Shown: positions 52,377 through 60,840 of the stretch, one piece after another
How the letters are laid out: the number at the start of each line of letters is the position of its first letter
Position numbering within the stretch: position 1 is the first letter of the stretch
Source of the DNA: Kumtagia sp964244725
GTDB taxonomy: Bacteria; Pseudomonadota; Alphaproteobacteria; Rhizobiales; Rhizobiaceae
Direction of reading: 5' to 3'
DNA: 64,000 bases
Assembly: GCA_964244725.1 (NCBI GenBank)
Contig: CAXTJQ010000016.1
Location: forward strand, 1 to 64,000
Program-made: the position numbers and the translations under genes
Notes under the pieces: model-generated
Database searches by the model: none
Told to the model about the DNA's origin: nothing
What the model saw: only the letters and a program-made list of their open reading frames with translations

Positions 52377-53273
52377 CTACTGCTTGAGCGACCCCATGGT
52401 GAGACCGCGTACGAGATGGCGCTGGACGAGAAGGATGACGATAAAGGCCGGCACGATGGACGCGGCGCCGAGCGCGGCCATGTTGCCCCAGGCGGTGCCG
52501 ATCGATGTCACGAAGGTCGACGATACGACCGGCACGGTCTTGAGGCTGGTTTGCGTAAGCGTCAGGACAAAGAGGAACTCCGTCCATGAAAAGATGAAGC
52601 AGAGCACCGCGCTGGCGGCGATGCCGCCCTTGGCCATCGGCAGCACGATGCGCCGGAAGATGGTCCAGCGCGACGCGCCGTCGACCAGCGCGCTCTCGTC
52701 GATTTCGGTGGGAATGTCGTCGAAGAAACTCTTCAGCAGCAGCACGGCGAGCGGCAGGTTCATCAAACCGTGGATCAGAATCACGCCGGTATAGGTGTCG
52801 AGCAGGCTGAACTGCTTGAAGATGAAAAACATCGGGATGGCGACCGCGACCGGCGGCATCATCCGCGTCGACAGCACCCAGCTCACGAAATGATGCCGAC
52901 CGCGGAAATTCATGCGCGACAGGGCGTAAGCCGCCAGCGTCGCCACCACGATCGCCAGGACCGTCGAGAAGGTCGCGACGATGATCGAATCGAGCAGTCG
53001 CGGCGCCATGTAGAAATTGCCGCCCCCGGGCGTGACCGTCTCCTGGCCGCCGAAGCCGAAACCCAGCGAGATGCCGAACACCTGCTCGAAATTGCGCACC
53101 GTCGGCTCGAACGCGAAGAGGATCGGCGGCCAGTTGAAGATGTCCTTGGCATTGCGGAAGGCGACCGATGTCCAGAAATAGATCGGGAAGAAGAAGAGCC
53201 CCACGACGACCCAGCCTGCGATCGTCCGAATGACGCGCTGGCCTGATGTCTGGTGCGGGAGCACGTCGGCCAT
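52377..53273 (-). CDS. MalG-type sugar ABC transporter permease
   Basis: A 298-residue permease with about six membrane segments and the EAA-type loop IDESALVDGASRWTIFRRIVLP (core DGASRWTIFRRIVLPM). Partner of the MalF-type permease, whose stop lies one base upstream of this start. Confidence 0.87.
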   Translation of the reverse strand: MADVLPHQTSGQRVIRTIAGWVVVGLFFFPIYFWTSVAFRNAKDIFNWPPILFAFEPTVRNFEQVFGISLGFGFGGQETVTPGGGNFYMAPRLLDSIIVATFSTVLAIVVATLAAYALSRMNFRGRHHFVSWVLSTRMMPPVAVAIPMFFIFKQFSLLDTYTGVILIHGLMNLPLAVLLLKSFFDDIPTEIDESALVDGASRWTIFRRIVLPMAKGGIAASAVLCFIFSWTEFLFVLTLTQTSLKTVPVVSSTFVTSIGTAWGNMAALGAASIVPAFIVILLVQRHLVRGLTMGSLKQ

Positions 53274-53274
53274 C

Positions 53275-54162
53275 CTACCACCGCACCTTGAAGACCTTGA
53301 TGAAGATATTGGCCATGACGATGACCATGAAGAGGCTGACCAGGCTCAGCGTCGCGCCGTAGCCCCATTTCGTGAAGCTGAAGGTCTGCTGCCAGGCGTA
53401 GTAGCTCAGCGAATAGGTCGCCGTGCCGGGACCGCCCGAGGTCATCGTGAACACGTAGTCGAAGACGCGGAACAGATCGATGCCGCGCAACAGCACCGCG
53501 ACGGCGATGACGCGCGACATCATCGGCAAGGTGAGCCGCCGGAACGTTTGCCAGCCGCTCGCCCCGTCGATCATGGCCGCCTCGTAGGGCTCGGACGGCA
53601 GCGAACGCAGGCCCGCCATGAAGATGAGCACCATGAACGGCGTCCATTGCCAGATCTCGGCGAGCAGGACGCCGGCCAGCGCGGTGCTAGAACTGGCGAG
53701 GATCGGATGCGACCTGTCGAGCAAGCCCAGCGAATTGAGCGCATAGGTGACGACGCCGAACTGCGGATCCTGCAGCAGCAGGAACATCATGCCGGCGATT
53801 GCGGGCGGGATGACCAGCGTCATCGACAGGATGGCGCGCAGCGCGCCGAAGCCTGGCAGCTCAGCGTCGAGCAGCATCGCGATCGCCATCCCGAGCGTCA
53901 GTTCGATCGCAAGCGCGATGGCGAAGTAGACGAAGGTGACGCCGAGAGAACTCCAGAACCGTGTATCTGCCCAGAGTTGCTTCCAGTTCTGGACGCCGAC
54001 AAATGCCAGCGCGCGTTTGCGCGGCATGAACTCGTGAAAGGAGAGCCAGATGTTGTAGATCAGCGGATAGACCGTGAAGACGAGCAGGAAGGCCACGAGC
54101 GGAAGCAGCCACGGAAGCGGCGAATCCGATATCGCGATGCGCTTGACCTGCGCGATGGCCAT
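53275..54162 (-). CDS. MalF-type sugar ABC transporter permease
   Basis: A 295-residue permease with six membrane segments and the EAA-type loop EAAMIDGASGWQTFRRLTLP. ATG 54162 follows GGAGGA by six bases and gives MAIAQVKRIAIS; an upstream ATG at 54195 has no ribosome site. It is the first gene of the importer operon proper. Confidence 0.87.
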   Translation of the reverse strand: MAIAQVKRIAISDSPLPWLLPLVAFLLVFTVYPLIYNIWLSFHEFMPRKRALAFVGVQNWKQLWADTRFWSSLGVTFVYFAIALAIELTLGMAIAMLLDAELPGFGALRAILSMTLVIPPAIAGMMFLLLQDPQFGVVTYALNSLGLLDRSHPILASSSTALAGVLLAEIWQWTPFMVLIFMAGLRSLPSEPYEAAMIDGASGWQTFRRLTLPMMSRVIAVAVLLRGIDLFRVFDYVFTMTSGGPGTATYSLSYYAWQQTFSFTKWGYGATLSLVSLFMVIVMANIFIKVFKVRW

Positions 54163-54200
54163 AATATCTCCTCCCAAGTTCCCGGTCGCGAACATCCATG

Positions 54201-54239
54201 AGGCGGGATGTGGTCCCCGCCCGCTCCTCCATCCCGCCT
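54201..54239. repeat. Ten-base inverted repeat between the HAD and permease genes
   Basis: AGGCGGGATG (54201-54210) and CATCCCGCCT (54230-54239) are perfect complements across 19 bases. It lies in the 203-base gap 54163-54365, just ahead of the ribosome site of the importer operon. It could be an operator, an attenuator or an RNA hairpin. Confidence 0.45.
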
Positions 54240-54365
54240 AGGCCGCCAGGCGCCGATCCGTTCCTGCTTCGCTTTTCGACCGGTTCCTCATGGGATGGTC
54301 GAGCGCCTCGATTTTCCGTCGTGTCATCGCGCCATCGGCGATCCTCGCGATGCAATGGTCCGTCT

Positions 54366-55181
54366 TCATGCAGCCGCCGGTCTTGCCTGGCGCGCCCGCA
54401 GAATGGCATTTGCAACTTCGACGAAGCCCTCGCCGCCCGGCCCGCGCGACACGAAGGCCGGCAAGGCATCGATCGTGTCGCGGAATGCAAGCACGTTGGA
54501 GACGCCGCAGGCGTTCGGGAAAAAACCGAACATCGGTGCGTCGTTAGGGCTGTCGCCGACGAAGACCGCCAGGTGGCGATCCCGGTCGATGTCGAACCGG
54601 AGAACGTCGGCGGCGAAGCGCCGCGCCGTCGACAGCTTGTCGTAGGCGCCGAACCACCCGTTGACATGGATGGAGGAGATCTTGGCGACCGCACCGTCCG
54701 CCTCGAACATCGCCTTGATGCGGCCGGCCGCTTCCAGAGGCAGCGGCGTCACGTCCTCGCGGAAATCGATCGCGAGATCGGCCTCGCGGTAAAGCTGGTC
54801 CGACGCGATGGCGCAGCCAGGCACCGCGCTGATGATGCGCTGACCAAGCGCCGCCAGCCTCACGCGGTCGGCGGCCCGCTGCCTGTCTTCGACGGCAAAG
54901 ACGCGGCGCATGCGCCGAACGGATCGGTCGTACGCGAAGTAAAACGCCCCGTTTTCACCGACGACCCCATTGACCGGCCACATCCGGGCGATCATGTCGC
55001 ACCAGCCGGCCGGCCGGCCGGTAATCGGAGCGACCGCGATGCCGGCCGCGGCGAGCGCTTCAAGAGCGCCGTAGGCGCAAGCGGGCAAGACGCCGTCGCG
55101 GGTCAGCGTGTCGTCGATGTCGCAGAACACGACCGCGATTCCTGCGGCGATTTCGTCGGGCATGTCGGCGAGCGGACGCAT
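54366..55181 (-). CDS. HAD-IIB (Cof-type) sugar phosphatase
   Basis: A 271-residue HAD hydrolase: motif I FCDIDDTLT (about residues 19-27, nucleophile Asp and acid Asp), motif II AITGRP-like APITGRPAGW, and motif IV VGDSPNDAPMF. The cap is of C2B type, as in mannosyl-3-phosphoglycerate and sucrose phosphatases. It should dephosphorylate a sugar or polyol phosphate made in this pathway. ATG 55181 lies five bases after the preceding gene; ATG 55163 is an alternative. Confidence 0.82.
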   Translation of the reverse strand: MRPLADMPDEIAAGIAVVFCDIDDTLTRDGVLPACAYGALEALAAAGIAVAPITGRPAGWCDMIARMWPVNGVVGENGAFYFAYDRSVRRMRRVFAVEDRQRAADRVRLAALGQRIISAVPGCAIASDQLYREADLAIDFREDVTPLPLEAAGRIKAMFEADGAVAKISSIHVNGWFGAYDKLSTARRFAADVLRFDIDRDRHLAVFVGDSPNDAPMFGFFPNACGVSNVLAFRDTIDALPAFVSRGPGGEGFVEVANAILRARQARPAAA

Positions 55182-55186
55182 CGTTG

Positions 55187-56539
55187 CTACCACTCCCCGG
55201 CCGCGAAATCCTCGAGCGTGCCGCTGTCGGCGGCCAGGTCGAGGAAGGAATAGCGGTTGCGCATCTCGCGGCAGTGGATCACGGCCTCGCGATAGAAGTC
55301 GACGGGTAGACCGAGATCGGCAGCCGTCCGGGGCCCGCCGGCGGCGGCGAGGAGCCGGACCATCTCGGCGACCGGCAGCGTAAAGGCCAGAAGTTCCTGC
55401 CGCAACGTCGGCCAGAGCGAGGCAAGCGTCTTGTTGAGGGCCGCTGCGCCGGCCCCGTCGAGGATTTTCGGCGCGATTTCGGCATAGCACTGCGCGGCGA
55501 TTTCGGCGCCCATGCGGCGCGCCATATCCTGCGGATCGATGCGTGTCGCCCGCACCACCGGCGGCGTTTCGCTGGCGAGCATGGCCTGCTGCAGGCGCGC
55601 CATCGTAAGCGTCGCGACACCGACCTGCTGTCCGTGCAGGGTTCCGGGATGCCTGTCGCCGGCAAAACAATCGATGTAGTGCGACACCTGATGCTCGCCC
55701 ATGGAGCCGTGGTTCGACATGCCGGTGAACGAGACACCGAGGCCGCACAGGGTCAGCACGCGGTAGAGATAGCCGTGCGCGGCGAGGTCGCCCTCGGGCA
55801 AAAGGCCGGCGCGCGCATTGAGTTCGCCCTCGTCCTTGTGCTGGATGAGAAAGGGTAGCGTGGCGTAGAGAGTCCCGAACAGGCGATGCGAGAGCCACCA
55901 GTCGACCTGCGCGACGGATCGCACCAGGCAATCCGCGAAACCGGCGGCGGCGAGGCGCCCTGGAGCGGCCGCGGACACGCCGAGATCCGCGAAGAAGCCG
56001 GCCGGAGCGTGCGAGGGCAGAGACACTTTGAGCCCGCTCTCAATGGTCATCGAGGCGGTGGTCGAGGTGTAGCCGTTCATCGACGCCGCCGTTCCGAAGA
56101 CGCAATAGCGCCGACCGTCGATGCCGGTGACGTATTTGCACAGATCGTTGATGGTGCCGGAGCCGACGGCGACGACGGCCTCTACGTCCCGGACGTCTTC
56201 GGCAAGGCGCTCGGCCGTCGCCATGTCGGCATGCGGATGGTCGAGAACTACCGTATCGACCGGACCGAGCACCGAGAGCGCCTTTGCGATTCGTCCGCCC
56301 ATGGCATCGTAGGTTGCCGCGTCCGAGACCACCTTGAAGCTGGCGCCGAGCTTGAGCGCATGAACCAGATCGGCCTCGCGGCCTTCGAGACTGTCGGCGA
56401 TCACCACGGACTCGTAGGGCACGGTCTCGACGAGCCCGGTTTCCGGATTGACCCAACGGCCGGCGACGATCTCTGCAATGAGATCGGACCAGTCGATGCG
56501 GGAGGTCGATGACGCGACGATGGGCGCTGCCATGTTCAT
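55187..56539 (-). CDS. sn-glycerol-1-phosphate dehydrogenase-like (AraM/EgsA family)
   Basis: A 450-residue metal-dependent NAD(P) dehydrogenase of the iron-containing alcohol dehydrogenase superfamily: VAVGSGTINDLCKY for the nucleotide pyrophosphate, and metal ligands in GFADCLVRS, SNHGSMGEHQVSH and GTLHGQQVGV. Bacterial relatives include AraM of Bacillus. Here it heads a catabolic operon, so a polyol 1-phosphate rather than lipid glycerol phosphate is the likely substrate. ATG 56539 and ATG 56533 are both possible. Divergent from the SorC regulator. Confidence 0.82.
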   Translation of the reverse strand: MNMAAPIVASSTSRIDWSDLIAEIVAGRWVNPETGLVETVPYESVVIADSLEGREADLVHALKLGASFKVVSDAATYDAMGGRIAKALSVLGPVDTVVLDHPHADMATAERLAEDVRDVEAVVAVGSGTINDLCKYVTGIDGRRYCVFGTAASMNGYTSTTASMTIESGLKVSLPSHAPAGFFADLGVSAAAPGRLAAAGFADCLVRSVAQVDWWLSHRLFGTLYATLPFLIQHKDEGELNARAGLLPEGDLAAHGYLYRVLTLCGLGVSFTGMSNHGSMGEHQVSHYIDCFAGDRHPGTLHGQQVGVATLTMARLQQAMLASETPPVVRATRIDPQDMARRMGAEIAAQCYAEIAPKILDGAGAAALNKTLASLWPTLRQELLAFTLPVAEMVRLLAAAGGPRTAADLGLPVDFYREAVIHCREMRNRYSFLDLAADSGTLEDFAAGEW

Positions 56540-56569
56540 GGGACTGCCTTGAAGGACCTTGTTCTACAA

Positions 56570-56621
56570 AAGATATCTTGTCGTGGCATATGTCAAGACA
56601 TCTGCCAGTCACAATTGACAT
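56570..56621. promoter_or_regulatory. Candidate SorC-family operators in the divergent 56540-56649 spacer
   Basis: Three dyads are visible: AAGATATCTT (56570-56579), ATGTC-AA-GACAT (56590-56601), and the seven-base pair ATGTCAA (56590-56596) with TTGACAT (56615-56621). They lie between the divergent dehydrogenase and regulator genes. TTGACA within the last could also be a -35 element. Confidence 0.5.
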
Positions 56622-56649
56622 AAGTCCCCGGGTGGCCGATGAACGCTGG

Positions 56650-57642
56650 ATGAGGAGCGAAGCGACCCCGACCAGCTTGCGGTCCGCGACCGCCGCCCCG
56701 ACAGCGGGCGTGCCCACCGAATTCGACGACGCGATCGTCTGGGCTGCGTGGCTCTACTATGCCGACGAGATGACGCAGAACGAGATCGCCAAGGCGCTCG
56801 GGGTCTCGCGCGCGACGATTGTCAACTATCTCCAGGAAGCGCGCGCGCGCGGCATCGTAACTGTCAGCATCAGCAGCGAGGCCGGCGGGCGGACCATGCT
56901 CGCGCGTCGTCTGAAGCACCGTTTCGGCTTGGTGGGCGCGCTCGTCATCCCGACAGGCGACGATGCGGCCCTGGTCGAACGCCTCGGCGCGGCCGGCGCC
57001 AGAGTGCTGGCGGAAATGATCAGGCCGCGCGACACGATCGGCGTGGCTTGGGGGCGCACAGTGCTCGCGGTGGCGGATGCGGTGTCGCTCCCCGGCGCGC
57101 TGGAAGGCTTGACGGTCGTTCAGGTATCGGGGAGTTCGACGGGCAGTCCGGATTTCTCCCCGGAGCTTTGCACGTCGCTTCTGGCGCGCCGCATCGCGGC
57201 GCGTTGCGTGAACCTGTTGGCGCCCGCCGTTCTGTCCACGCCCTTGCTCAAGCGCCAGCTCCTTGCCGAGCCGGTGCTTTTGAAGCAGTTCGAGCTGATC
57301 CACTCGGCCAACCTCATCCTGTTCGGCGTCGGCGATATCGGACCGCGCAGCACTGTCCGCGCTTCCAATATTGCGACACAAACGGAGATGGACGCCTATG
57401 TCGCGCACGGCGCAGCCGCTGTCATCATCGGCAGGTTCATCGACCGGGACGGCAAGCCGATGTCGGGGGAGTTGGACGATCGAATGGTCGGCATCGAACT
57501 GGAGGAACTGGCCCAGGTGCCGAGCCGGGTATGCGTCGCTGGCGGGCGCCCGAAAATCTCTGCGATCCTCGCCGCCCTGAAAGGCGGGTACGCGACGCAT
57601 TTCGTGACCGATGCCGCGACCGCCGAGGCGCTGACGGCCTGA
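56650..57642 (+). CDS. SorC/DeoR-type transcriptional regulator
   Basis: A 330-residue regulator: N-terminal helix-turn-helix (MTQNEIAKALGVSRATIVNY, about residues 40-59) and a SorC sugar-binding domain (VAWGRTVLAVADAV, LFGVGDIG, VAGG). It is a paralog of the EryD-like protein at 3623 and probably responds to the polyol or phosphate of this cluster. ATG 56650 is used; longer readings run through the dyads listed at 56570. It is followed 28 bases later by the kinase gene. Confidence 0.83.
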   Translation: MRSEATPTSLRSATAAPTAGVPTEFDDAIVWAAWLYYADEMTQNEIAKALGVSRATIVNYLQEARARGIVTVSISSEAGGRTMLARRLKHRFGLVGALVIPTGDDAALVERLGAAGARVLAEMIRPRDTIGVAWGRTVLAVADAVSLPGALEGLTVVQVSGSSTGSPDFSPELCTSLLARRIAARCVNLLAPAVLSTPLLKRQLLAEPVLLKQFELIHSANLILFGVGDIGPRSTVRASNIATQTEMDAYVAHGAAAVIIGRFIDRDGKPMSGELDDRMVGIELEELAQVPSRVCVAGGRPKISAILAALKGGYATHFVTDAATAEALTA

Positions 57643-57670
57643 CCACCTTGAAAGCCTGGAGAAGGCGCCC

Positions 57671-59158
57671 ATGGCGAAAGACTCACGCTATGTCGTTGGG
57701 ATCGACTCATCCACGCAATCGGTGAAGGCGATTGCGTGGACCCGGGATGGCACGCCCGCAGCCGAAGGACGCGCGCCGCTCGCCATCAGCCAGCCCCGGC
57801 CTCTGCATGCCGAGCAGAACGCCGATGACTGGTGGGTGGCCACCCGTACGGCGCTGAAAGCCGTGACGGCGGCGATCGACCCGGGCAGCATCGCCGGCAT
57901 TGCGATTTCGAACCAGCGCGAGACCATGGTCCTCGTGGACGACGATGGCCGTCCGCTCGCCCCCGCCACGCTTTGGCTCGACCGCCGGGCACAGGCGATG
58001 ACGCAGGCGCTGAGCGAGGTGTTCGGCGCGCCGACCCTGCATGGCATTTCGGGCAAGCCGGTCGGCGTCATCCCATGCCTCTACCGGCTCGCCCATATGC
58101 GGAGGCATACGCCCGAACTTCTGGACAGGGCGCGCCTTATCCTCGACGTCAACGGCTTCCTCCTGCGGCATCTCACAGGAAAATCGTTCGCGACCTGGAC
58201 CAGCGCCGACCCTTTCGGCATTTTCGATATCCGCGAAAAGTCCTGGTCGCGCACGCTGCTCGATCACTTGCGGATCCGCGAGGATCAACTTCCGGAGGTT
58301 CTCGCGCCGGGCAGGCCGGCGGGCGCGATCCAGGCTTCGGCCGCGGCCGAGACCGGCTTGAGGACCGGAACGCCGGTCTTCGCCGCCGGCGGCGACGGCC
58401 ATTGCGCGTCGCTTGGCGTGAACGCGGTGCGGCCGGGGATCGTCTATCTCAATCTCGGCACCGCGGTCGTCAGCGGCGTGTGGTCCTCCCAGCCGGAGCT
58501 GAGCCGTTTCTGGCGCACGCTGATCTCCCCGACGGGCCAAGGCTACCTTCTCGAATCGTGCCAGCGCTCGGGGGCGTTTTTCCTCAATTGGTTCATCGAT
58601 AATTTCGCGGGCGGGCGCGACGATCCGGGGGTGTTCGCAAAACTCGACGAGGCGGCCGCTTCGATCCCGGTCGGCTCCGACGGCGTCTCGGTCTGCTCCT
58701 ACCTGGTCGGCTGCATGGACCCGCATTGGGACGAGGATGCGCGCGCCACCTTCACCGGAATGGCGCCCGAGCACACCACCGCCCATCTCTATCGCGCCTG
58801 CCTCGAGGCCATCACGCTGGAATTCGCCCGCTCGCTGATCGCGGTCCGCGACAAGGGGCTGACGACGGAGCGGATCCTGGCGATCGGCGGCGGCGCCGGC
58901 AATCCGGTCTGGCTCAAGATGATCGCCGATTCGACCTCCATTCCCGTGACCCTCAGCCTTTCCAACGAAGCGTCCGCACTGGGCGCCGGCATCTACGCGG
59001 CCGTCGGGTCGGGCTGGTACGGGGACTTGCAGGAGGCCGCGCAGGGCATGACGCGCACCGCCGGCGAGATCGAGCCCGATCTGTCGGCGGCCGGCCGCTG
59101 GGCGGCGCTTTCCGAACGGCAGGTGCGGATCTATGCGGCCAACCGGCTGCTCGGCTGA
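57671..59158 (+). CDS. FGGY-family carbohydrate kinase, xylulokinase-like
   Basis: A 495-residue FGGY kinase: IDSSTQSVKAIAWT (about residues 11-24), ISNQRETMVLVD, WLDRRA, probable catalytic Asp242 in AAGGDGHCASLG, and IGGGAGNPVWLKMIADST near residue 403. It resembles xylulokinases more than EryA. With the dehydrogenase gene at 59332 it suggests oxidation of a pentitol to a ketose and phosphorylation of that ketose. GGAGAAGG ahead of ATG 57671 is a fair ribosome site. Confidence 0.85.
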   Translation: MAKDSRYVVGIDSSTQSVKAIAWTRDGTPAAEGRAPLAISQPRPLHAEQNADDWWVATRTALKAVTAAIDPGSIAGIAISNQRETMVLVDDDGRPLAPATLWLDRRAQAMTQALSEVFGAPTLHGISGKPVGVIPCLYRLAHMRRHTPELLDRARLILDVNGFLLRHLTGKSFATWTSADPFGIFDIREKSWSRTLLDHLRIREDQLPEVLAPGRPAGAIQASAAAETGLRTGTPVFAAGGDGHCASLGVNAVRPGIVYLNLGTAVVSGVWSSQPELSRFWRTLISPTGQGYLLESCQRSGAFFLNWFIDNFAGGRDDPGVFAKLDEAAASIPVGSDGVSVCSYLVGCMDPHWDEDARATFTGMAPEHTTAHLYRACLEAITLEFARSLIAVRDKGLTTERILAIGGGAGNPVWLKMIADSTSIPVTLSLSNEASALGAGIYAAVGSGWYGDLQEAAQGMTRTAGEIEPDLSAAGRWAALSERQVRIYAANRLLG

Positions 59159-59331
59159 CGCGACCGTGGACGGATGTGTTCAAATGAATCCAGTATCGGA
59201 TCCGACCGACCGATCCGGTCCTTTTGCCGAGTCGTCGAAATCGGCTATCTTTGTCCAAAGGGATGTCCATGATGAAGGGCATCGCCATCCGGCCAAAGGC
59301 CGTTCCCAGATCAACTGTATGGAGTGAGATC

Positions 59332-60363
59332 ATGCGGGCACTCGTTTTGGAAAGGCGGCACGAGCTGAGCTTGCGGGAGATCGACCTGCCGCTTCATGTG
59401 GGGCCGACCGACGTTCGGATCAGGATCGACACCGTGGGCGTATGCGGCAGCGACGTGCACTATTACACGCACGGCCGGATCGGCTCGTTCGTCGTCAACG
59501 CGCCGATGGTGCTCGGCCATGAGGCGGCCGGCACGGTGGTCGAGGTCGGCGGCGATGTGAATACGCTCAAGGTCGGCGATCGGGTCTGCATGGAGCCGGG
59601 CATCCCCGACCTCTCGTCACGAGCGTCCAAACTCGGGCTCTACAATGTCGACCAGAAGGTGGTCTTTTGGGCCACTCCGCCCGTCCATGGCGTTCTCACG
59701 CCTGAAGTCGTGCATCCCGCCGCCTTCACTTACAAGCTTCCCGACAATGTCTCCTTCGCGGAGGCGGCCATGGTCGAGCCTTTCGCGGTGGGATTGCAGG
59801 CGGCGGTCAAGGCGAAGATTCAGCCTGGCGATACAGCCGTTGTCATAGGGGCCGGGCCGATCGGCATCATGGCGGCGCTGGCGATGCTCGCCGGCGGCTG
59901 TTCCCGAGTCATCGTTTCCGACCTCGTTGACGAGAAACTTGCAATTGCCGCACGCTACGAGGGGGTGTCGACGGTCAACATCCGCAAGGAGCAACTCGCG
60001 GAAGTGGTCGCGAAGGCGACCGACGGGTGGGGCGCCGACGTCGTGATTGAGGCGAGCGGCGCGCCGAAGGCATATGACGGCGTTCAGCGCCTTCTCCGGC
60101 CGGGCGGATGCCTGGTATTGGTCGGCATGCCGGTCGAGCCGGTCGCCATCGACGTTTCGTCGATTGCGGCAAAGGAGATCCGCATTGAGACCGTGTTTCG
60201 CTATGCCAACGTCTTCGATCGCGCTCTGGGCATGATCGCTTCCGGCAAGGTGGACCTTAAGCCGCTGATCAGCGAGACATTCCCGTTCGAGCAGAGCATT
60301 GCCGCTTTCGGAAGAGCCGCCGAGGGGCGGCCGAGCGACGTCAAGCTGCAGATCAAGTTGTAG
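59332..60363 (+). CDS. Zinc-dependent xylitol/sorbitol-type polyol dehydrogenase
   Basis: A 343-residue medium-chain dehydrogenase. Catalytic zinc ligands: the Cys of GVCGSDVHYY (about residue 38), His-Glu of LGHEAAG and the Glu of MVEPFAVGL; NAD motif VIGAGPIGIMAAL. The structural-zinc cysteines expected between EPG and YN are absent (EPGIPDLSSRASKLGLYN), so it probably binds one zinc per subunit. ATG 59332 follows GGAGTGAG; in-frame upstream starts are less supported. The likely reaction is polyol to ketose with NAD, feeding the adjacent kinase. Confidence 0.85.
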   Translation: MRALVLERRHELSLREIDLPLHVGPTDVRIRIDTVGVCGSDVHYYTHGRIGSFVVNAPMVLGHEAAGTVVEVGGDVNTLKVGDRVCMEPGIPDLSSRASKLGLYNVDQKVVFWATPPVHGVLTPEVVHPAAFTYKLPDNVSFAEAAMVEPFAVGLQAAVKAKIQPGDTAVVIGAGPIGIMAALAMLAGGCSRVIVSDLVDEKLAIAARYEGVSTVNIRKEQLAEVVAKATDGWGADVVIEASGAPKAYDGVQRLLRPGGCLVLVGMPVEPVAIDVSSIAAKEIRIETVFRYANVFDRALGMIASGKVDLKPLISETFPFEQSIAAFGRAAEGRPSDVKLQIKL

Positions 60364-60840
60364 ATTACTTCCGGGTGGGCGATCTGCGCCGAGAGGCGCC
60401 AAGGAAACCGCCCGAAAGGTTCTCGGGATGACCGGTTCCCTCCAATCATAAACCGCCCCGGAACTTCCGCCTTCAAATAAAACAAAATGCGGATAATGTT
60501 CGCGCCGGCGCGGATGGCAGAGCTGCTGATATCAAACTAACGCCGTAGGTCCATACACATTCAAACAATTTTCAACGATTACTTCAGAAGATACTGTTAA
60601 TTTGACAATCGCAAATCCTGAATTTAAATCCATCGAAACTCTAGACTATTAGTAATAACATTTCCATGAAAAAGTTCTTTGAATTGAGAACTTTGTCCAT
60701 ATCAGTGCCGCCGTGCCAATCATCGCGTGCCTGAAGCGCAGCATTGCGAATAATTGTTGATATCGAACAGTATTTGTTGCACGCTTCCCCTGCGTCGCGG
60801 GAGCGACTGACCGGCACTTCGCGCGCGAGAAAGCGAGACG
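60364..60840. other. Non-coding AT-rich spacer upstream of the giant LEPR-XLL gene
   Basis: No supported gene in 477 bases. A GCGCC-GAGA-GGCGC mini-hairpin (60386-60399) follows the dehydrogenase. From about 60480 to 60780 composition drops well below the surrounding GC level. TTGACA (60602-60607) and TTAAAT (60624-60629), 16 bases apart, form a candidate promoter for the gene beginning at 60841. Confidence 0.55.

Noticed and set aside
57716..57742. Inverted repeat CGCAATC...GATTGCG near the start of the xylulokinase-like gene
   Set aside because: It lies within conserved kinase codons and is explained by coding sequence; not called as an operator.
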